A program made the translations under genes and the position numbers. A stretch of DNA of 64,000 nucleotides from IMG/VR virus record IMGVR_UViG_3300031962_000003, positions 1 to 64,000 of that record. One strand, given 5' to 3'. The stretch is from a virus. Of the stretch, positions 61,571 to 64,000 are shown piece by piece. The first letter of the stretch is position 1; each line of letters opens with the position of its first letter. The notes beneath the pieces are model-generated. The model searched no databases. It was not told where the DNA came from and was given only the letters and a program-made list of their open reading frames with translations.

Positions 61571-62873
61571 ATGGCGAACGGAAACGGGGCCCCCGCCGGG
61601 GGCATCCAGGTCGTTCATCCCTAGACGTTTTGTATTGGGGATGTAAAATCCTCTCTGATGGACTTGGAAGCTGAGAGGCCGACAAGGGCGAATCCTGTGA
61701 TGAAGGAAACCGAGAAGGCGTACCTGGCAGGGATAATCGACGGTGAGGGCACCGTGTCGATCGTCCGACTCTTCAACCACGGAGACAAGGTGTACTACGT
61801 TGCCTCCGTGGAAGTGTCCAACACGAACCTGAAGCTGCTCAACTGGATCAGCGAGCGTGTTGGGGGGTCGAAAGTGCCGGACCGCCGGAAGCTGGTGAAC
61901 GGCCAGAAGATCGTCTACCGCCTCGGCCTTCGTGATCGCCTCGCTGAGAATGTCCTCCGCGAAGTCTCTTCGTACCTCGTTCTGAAGGACCGCCAGGCGG
62001 AGCTCGTCATGGAGCTCCGTTCGAGGATCCGGAAGAATGGAGACAGAAGTCGACTCACGGACAGCGAGCGAGCGTACCGCGCGCACCTGTACGAAGAGTG
62101 CGCGAAGCTGAATGTGCGCGGTACCGGGAACGCTGAACGACTGAGCGAGAGGAGCCCGGAAACGGGCGTGCGACAGTCTGAACTCACGGGAACGAGAACC
62201 GTGAGAGAGGGATCCGAAGCGGTCCCTCCGCCTATCGAGAGATAGGTCCGTAAAGTAACAGCCTGACTACAAGATCACGAAGGGCTTGCCGGCGGCCGTC
62301 GTGAGGTCGTACAAGGAGCCGAGGTATGACTCCGAAGTCATCCTCGCTTCGGGTCCGGGCACGGAGTTCGTGCTCTTCGCGAAGCCCGTCGGCCAGACGC
62401 TGAACGACGGAAACCGGAAGACCCTGCTGCACACGAATATGACGCAGGCGTCCCAGCTGGGCACGCCCCAGTCGTTCGACGTGTACGCGCACAACGCGCG
62501 CCTGCTGACGCAGAACGCCGGGACGATCGTGACGCCGCCGACCAAGCAGGTCTCGGTCGGCAACTTCAACCTGGTGTATGCCGCCGGCATCTCCCAGGTG
62601 ATCTTCGGCCAGGATTCGTTCTTCCTGACCGTCCCGATCGAGGACATCCCCTCCGGCATCGACACGGAAGGCGTGTCGGTCACGGACTTCCCGCACATCG
62701 GCCTGGGACAGTCGGAGAACATGTACCGCTTCGACATCGGCGGTCGTGCGCTCCACATCAACTCGACGGAAACCTTCAACGTGAAGATTTCCTTCCCGGC
62801 CGGCCTGGCGGGGATCACCGGGAACCTGCTGTTCAAGTGGTACATCCGGGGAATTCTTTATAAAGGAGTTTAA
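61571..62873 (+). CDS. Split candidate capsid protein (two exons)
   Basis: Join 61571-61622 with 62266-62873. The exon sum is 660 bases, an exact frame of 219 residues plus stop. Exon 1 begins MANGNGAPAGG; without splicing it ends after 17 codons. Exon 2 gives a beta-rich protein (AVVRSYKEPRYDSEVILASG, VSVGNFNLVYAAGISQVIFG, FFLTVPIEDIPSGIDTE, FNVKISFPAGLAGITGNLLF) with the look of a small jelly-roll. Group I introns favour conserved essential genes, which supports a capsid role. It is followed by a second structural gene. Confidence 0.7.
61623..62265 (+). ncRNA. Group I intron in the candidate capsid gene
   Basis: 643 bases. P1 pairs exon CATCCCT with GGGGATG (61637-61643), placing the last exon U opposite G, the group I rule. 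UUGUA just before that guide can pair with exon 2 UACAA (P10). P7 is GACTG (62139-62143) with CAGTC (62174-62178); P8 is GCCCG-GAAA-CGGGC (62154-62167); P9 is CTCACGG/CCGTGAG (62183-62205). The intron ends in G (62265). It contains a LAGLIDADG gene. Confidence 0.85.
61658..62245 (+). CDS. LAGLIDADG homing endonuclease within the intron
   Basis: 195 residues; the in-frame ATG at 61700 is an alternative start (181 residues). AYLAGIIDGEGTVSIVRLFN is the LAGLIDADG helix with the acidic metal ligand. VEVSNTNLKLLNWISERVGG and KLVNGQKIVYRLGLRDRLAE complete a single-motif enzyme, which acts as a dimer. The last 35-40 codons run through the conserved intron core, so that end is constrained by RNA structure. 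It spreads the intron by cutting intronless capsid genes. Confidence 0.9.
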   Translation: MDLEAERPTRANPVMKETEKAYLAGIIDGEGTVSIVRLFNHGDKVYYVASVEVSNTNLKLLNWISERVGGSKVPDRRKLVNGQKIVYRLGLRDRLAENVLREVSSYLVLKDRQAELVMELRSRIRKNGDRSRLTDSERAYRAHLYEECAKLNVRGTGNAERLSERSPETGVRQSELTGTRTVREGSEAVPPPIER

Positions 62874-62877
62874 GGTA

Positions 62878-62910
62878 CTGGAAATCAAGTACTTACGTAT
62901 TTGATTTCAG
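62878..62910. other. Imperfect hairpin after the split gene
   Basis: CTGGAAATCAA pairs with TTGATTTCAG with one bulge, a few bases past the stop. Confidence 0.45.
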
Positions 62911-62930
62911 TGCGGTAGAACGGAACTCCG

Positions 62931-62953
62931 GACGCTCCCGTACGGGGAGCGTC
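62931..62953. terminator. 9-bp hairpin between the two candidate capsid genes
   Basis: GACGCTCCC / GGGAGCGTC with loop GTACG. Strong stem, no T-run. It may set the ratio of the two capsid transcripts or act as a processing site. Confidence 0.5.
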
Positions 62954-63047
62954 CCCTGATGCGTTCGACCGACGACAGCGCGACCGGCTCGCCGTAATTT
63001 CGCGGCGCGCCTTTCCCTGCTGGAGTAGCTCGGAAAGGAGACCTGAG

Positions 63048-64000
63048 ATGTCCTGGGCACAGATCGAGACCTTCAAGCGCGACCCGAAGACCGGCTCCGT
63101 CTACATCAACCCGGCGAAGGACTACATCCAGCCCTTCGAGCTGACGATCGACAAGTCGAGCTCGGTGCCGGCGAACCTCGTCTCGCTCCCGGCCGGCGCG
63201 AACGTCGGGCCCTTCCCGATGTCGGCCCGGTACGACGGCCCGATCGAGATCTTCTACGTGAAGGTCCGGGTGACCGACGCCAACGGCGCCGACGTCCAGG
63301 ACTACGACATCGACTGGCTCCTCGAGCACCCCGGGAAGCGGAAGATCTTCATGCCGCAGGGGAAGCTGGTGCCGCTCATCGCCTGCGCCGGCGACGGAGG
63401 CCGCCCGTACATCCTGGCGGAGACGATTTTCCTGCCGGCGGTCCAGTCGCTGAACGTCACCTTCATCAACAACGACCTCGCTAATACCCGGATCGTCGAG
63501 CTCGTGCTCGGCGGCATGAAGATGTACCCGAATGCTGCCCCGAAGCCGGTCCGGAACGAGATCCAGGACTACATCGACCGCCGCGAGCGGACCTACACGT
63601 ACTTCATGACGACCGACGCGGTCCCGATCCTCGCGGCCGCCGGCGGCGCCGGCTCGACCGACGTCGACGCCTTCGCGACGGTCCCGGACGACACGGACCT
63701 CGAGATCATCAAGCTGACCGCGAGGTCGACCGGCCCGTTCCGGACGATCGTCAAGGATGGCACGAACGACCGCGGCCTGACCGGGAACAAGATCCACTCG
63801 TCGCTCATGTTCGGCGGGCACGACCCGACCGCCATGGGCGGCGGCCTCGGCGGCTCCGGCGGGATTTTCCCGTACCGCTGGCCGACCTCCTGGCTCGTCC
63901 GGCGCTCGACGCAGGTCCAGTTCAAGCTGGACAACCTGACGGCCGCGCCCAACACGGTGAAGATGGTGCTCGGAGGGAGAAAGGTCTCCTATGCCTCCTA
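63048..64000 (+). CDS. Second candidate capsid or major structural protein (partial)
   Basis: At least 317 residues from ATG with AAAGGAGACCTGAG upstream; open at the window end (last bases TA). Beta-rich: FELTIDKSSSVPANLVSLPA, YDGPIEIFYVKVRVTDANGA, FLPAVQSLNVTFINND, KLTARSTGPFRTIVKDG, FKLDNLTAAPNTVKMVLGG. The N-terminal half looks like one beta-sandwich and the part after residue about 165 like a second. Paired with the smaller beta protein, the two could be small and large capsid proteins. No HK97-fold signature seen. Confidence 0.65.
   Translation, partial: MSWAQIETFKRDPKTGSVYINPAKDYIQPFELTIDKSSSVPANLVSLPAGANVGPFPMSARYDGPIEIFYVKVRVTDANGADVQDYDIDWLLEHPGKRKIFMPQGKLVPLIACAGDGGRPYILAETIFLPAVQSLNVTFINNDLANTRIVELVLGGMKMYPNAAPKPVRNEIQDYIDRRERTYTYFMTTDAVPILAAAGGAGSTDVDAFATVPDDTDLEIIKLTARSTGPFRTIVKDGTNDRGLTGNKIHSSLMFGGHDPTAMGGGLGGSGGIFPYRWPTSWLVRRSTQVQFKLDNLTAAPNTVKMVLGGRKVSYAS

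Noticed and set aside
1-64000. tRNA genes, rRNA genes and CRISPR arrays
   Set aside because: No T-loop GGTTCGAATCC-type sequence with matching arms and no regularly spaced direct repeats were seen by eye; a tRNAscan run could still find a divergent tRNA.
1-64000. Terminase, portal, tape measure or FtsK/HerA packaging ATPase
   Set aside because: No gene shows the motifs. The Walker-A genes present are the primase-helicase, the Sak4-like ATPase and the DinG-like helicase. The gene may lie outside the window.
63048-64000. HK97-fold major capsid protein
   Set aside because: No long spine helix, no delta domain and the pattern is all beta; kept as a beta-sandwich candidate only.

Overview
The window is virus DNA, read here as part of a double-stranded DNA bacteriophage genome of more than 64 kb. 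It is GC-rich. Genes are packed tightly, with many ATGA and GTGA overlaps, and they fall into three strand blocks: 1-12069 on plus, about 12059-52687 on minus, and 52957-64000 on plus. Several minus-strand operons have near-consensus bacterial sigma-70 promoters (TTGACA, 16-18 bases, TATACT). The host is therefore a bacterium whose vegetative RNA polymerase reads virus genes. High GC and an exported protein of a style I associate with Planctomycetota (38561-39349) make a Gram-negative, possibly planctomycete, host a weak guess. No tRNA gene, CRISPR array or rRNA was seen.

Left plus block (1-12069). A partial fibre-like protein is followed by a Tat-signal fragment, a pentapeptide-repeat protein, a lipoprotein, and a long run of overlapping genes for Ala/Gly-rich proteins. 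Many of these have one or two hydrophobic segments and basic tails. Four share an N-terminal module of the form G-aromatic/aliphatic-P-x-x-R-A-x5-R-A-x-x-R. Two glycosyltransferases and a HELGH metallopeptidase sit in the same operon. I see no tail tube, tape measure, baseplate, portal or terminase in the window.

Minus block (12059-52687). From the right end inward come a DinG/XPD-like helicase, an HNH endonuclease, a Sak4-like RecA-fold ATPase, a probable ssDNA-binding partner and an 808-residue primase-helicase. Immediately beyond is a 28-bp perfect inverted repeat made of AGTGACA units around an AT-rich core, which is my candidate replication origin. Then come a four-gene glycosyltransferase island, an exported protein, ThyX, a DUF3310 protein, two related HDHPW cupin-like proteins, a tyrosine recombinase with a zinc-ribbon N-terminus, GroES, two methyltransferases, a DUF616-like glycosyltransferase, a dual-specificity phosphatase and a DUF932 protein. 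Dozens of small proteins are interspersed, more than twenty of them with CxxC zinc-ribbon patterns. A 24-base palindrome (GGCACAGAA-N6-TTCTGTGCC and variants) recurs at gene starts across 16-45 kb, and a second stem-loop family lies at 22-24 kb.

Right plus block (52957-64000). A 637-residue scaffold-like protein, an inserted HNH endonuclease, a Com-like zinc protein, a transglutaminase-fold membrane protein, and Arg-rich proteins full of Asn-Pro motifs lead to two adjacent candidate capsid proteins. The first (219 residues when spliced) is split by a 643-base group I intron carrying a LAGLIDADG endonuclease. I could identify the U-G splice pair and the P1, P7, P8 and P9 helices. The second runs off the window end.

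Together the content fits a virus with its own replication, recombination, nucleotide and glycosylation functions and an unusually membrane-protein-rich structural module. A tailless, membrane-containing virion is a hypothesis, not a demonstrated fact.
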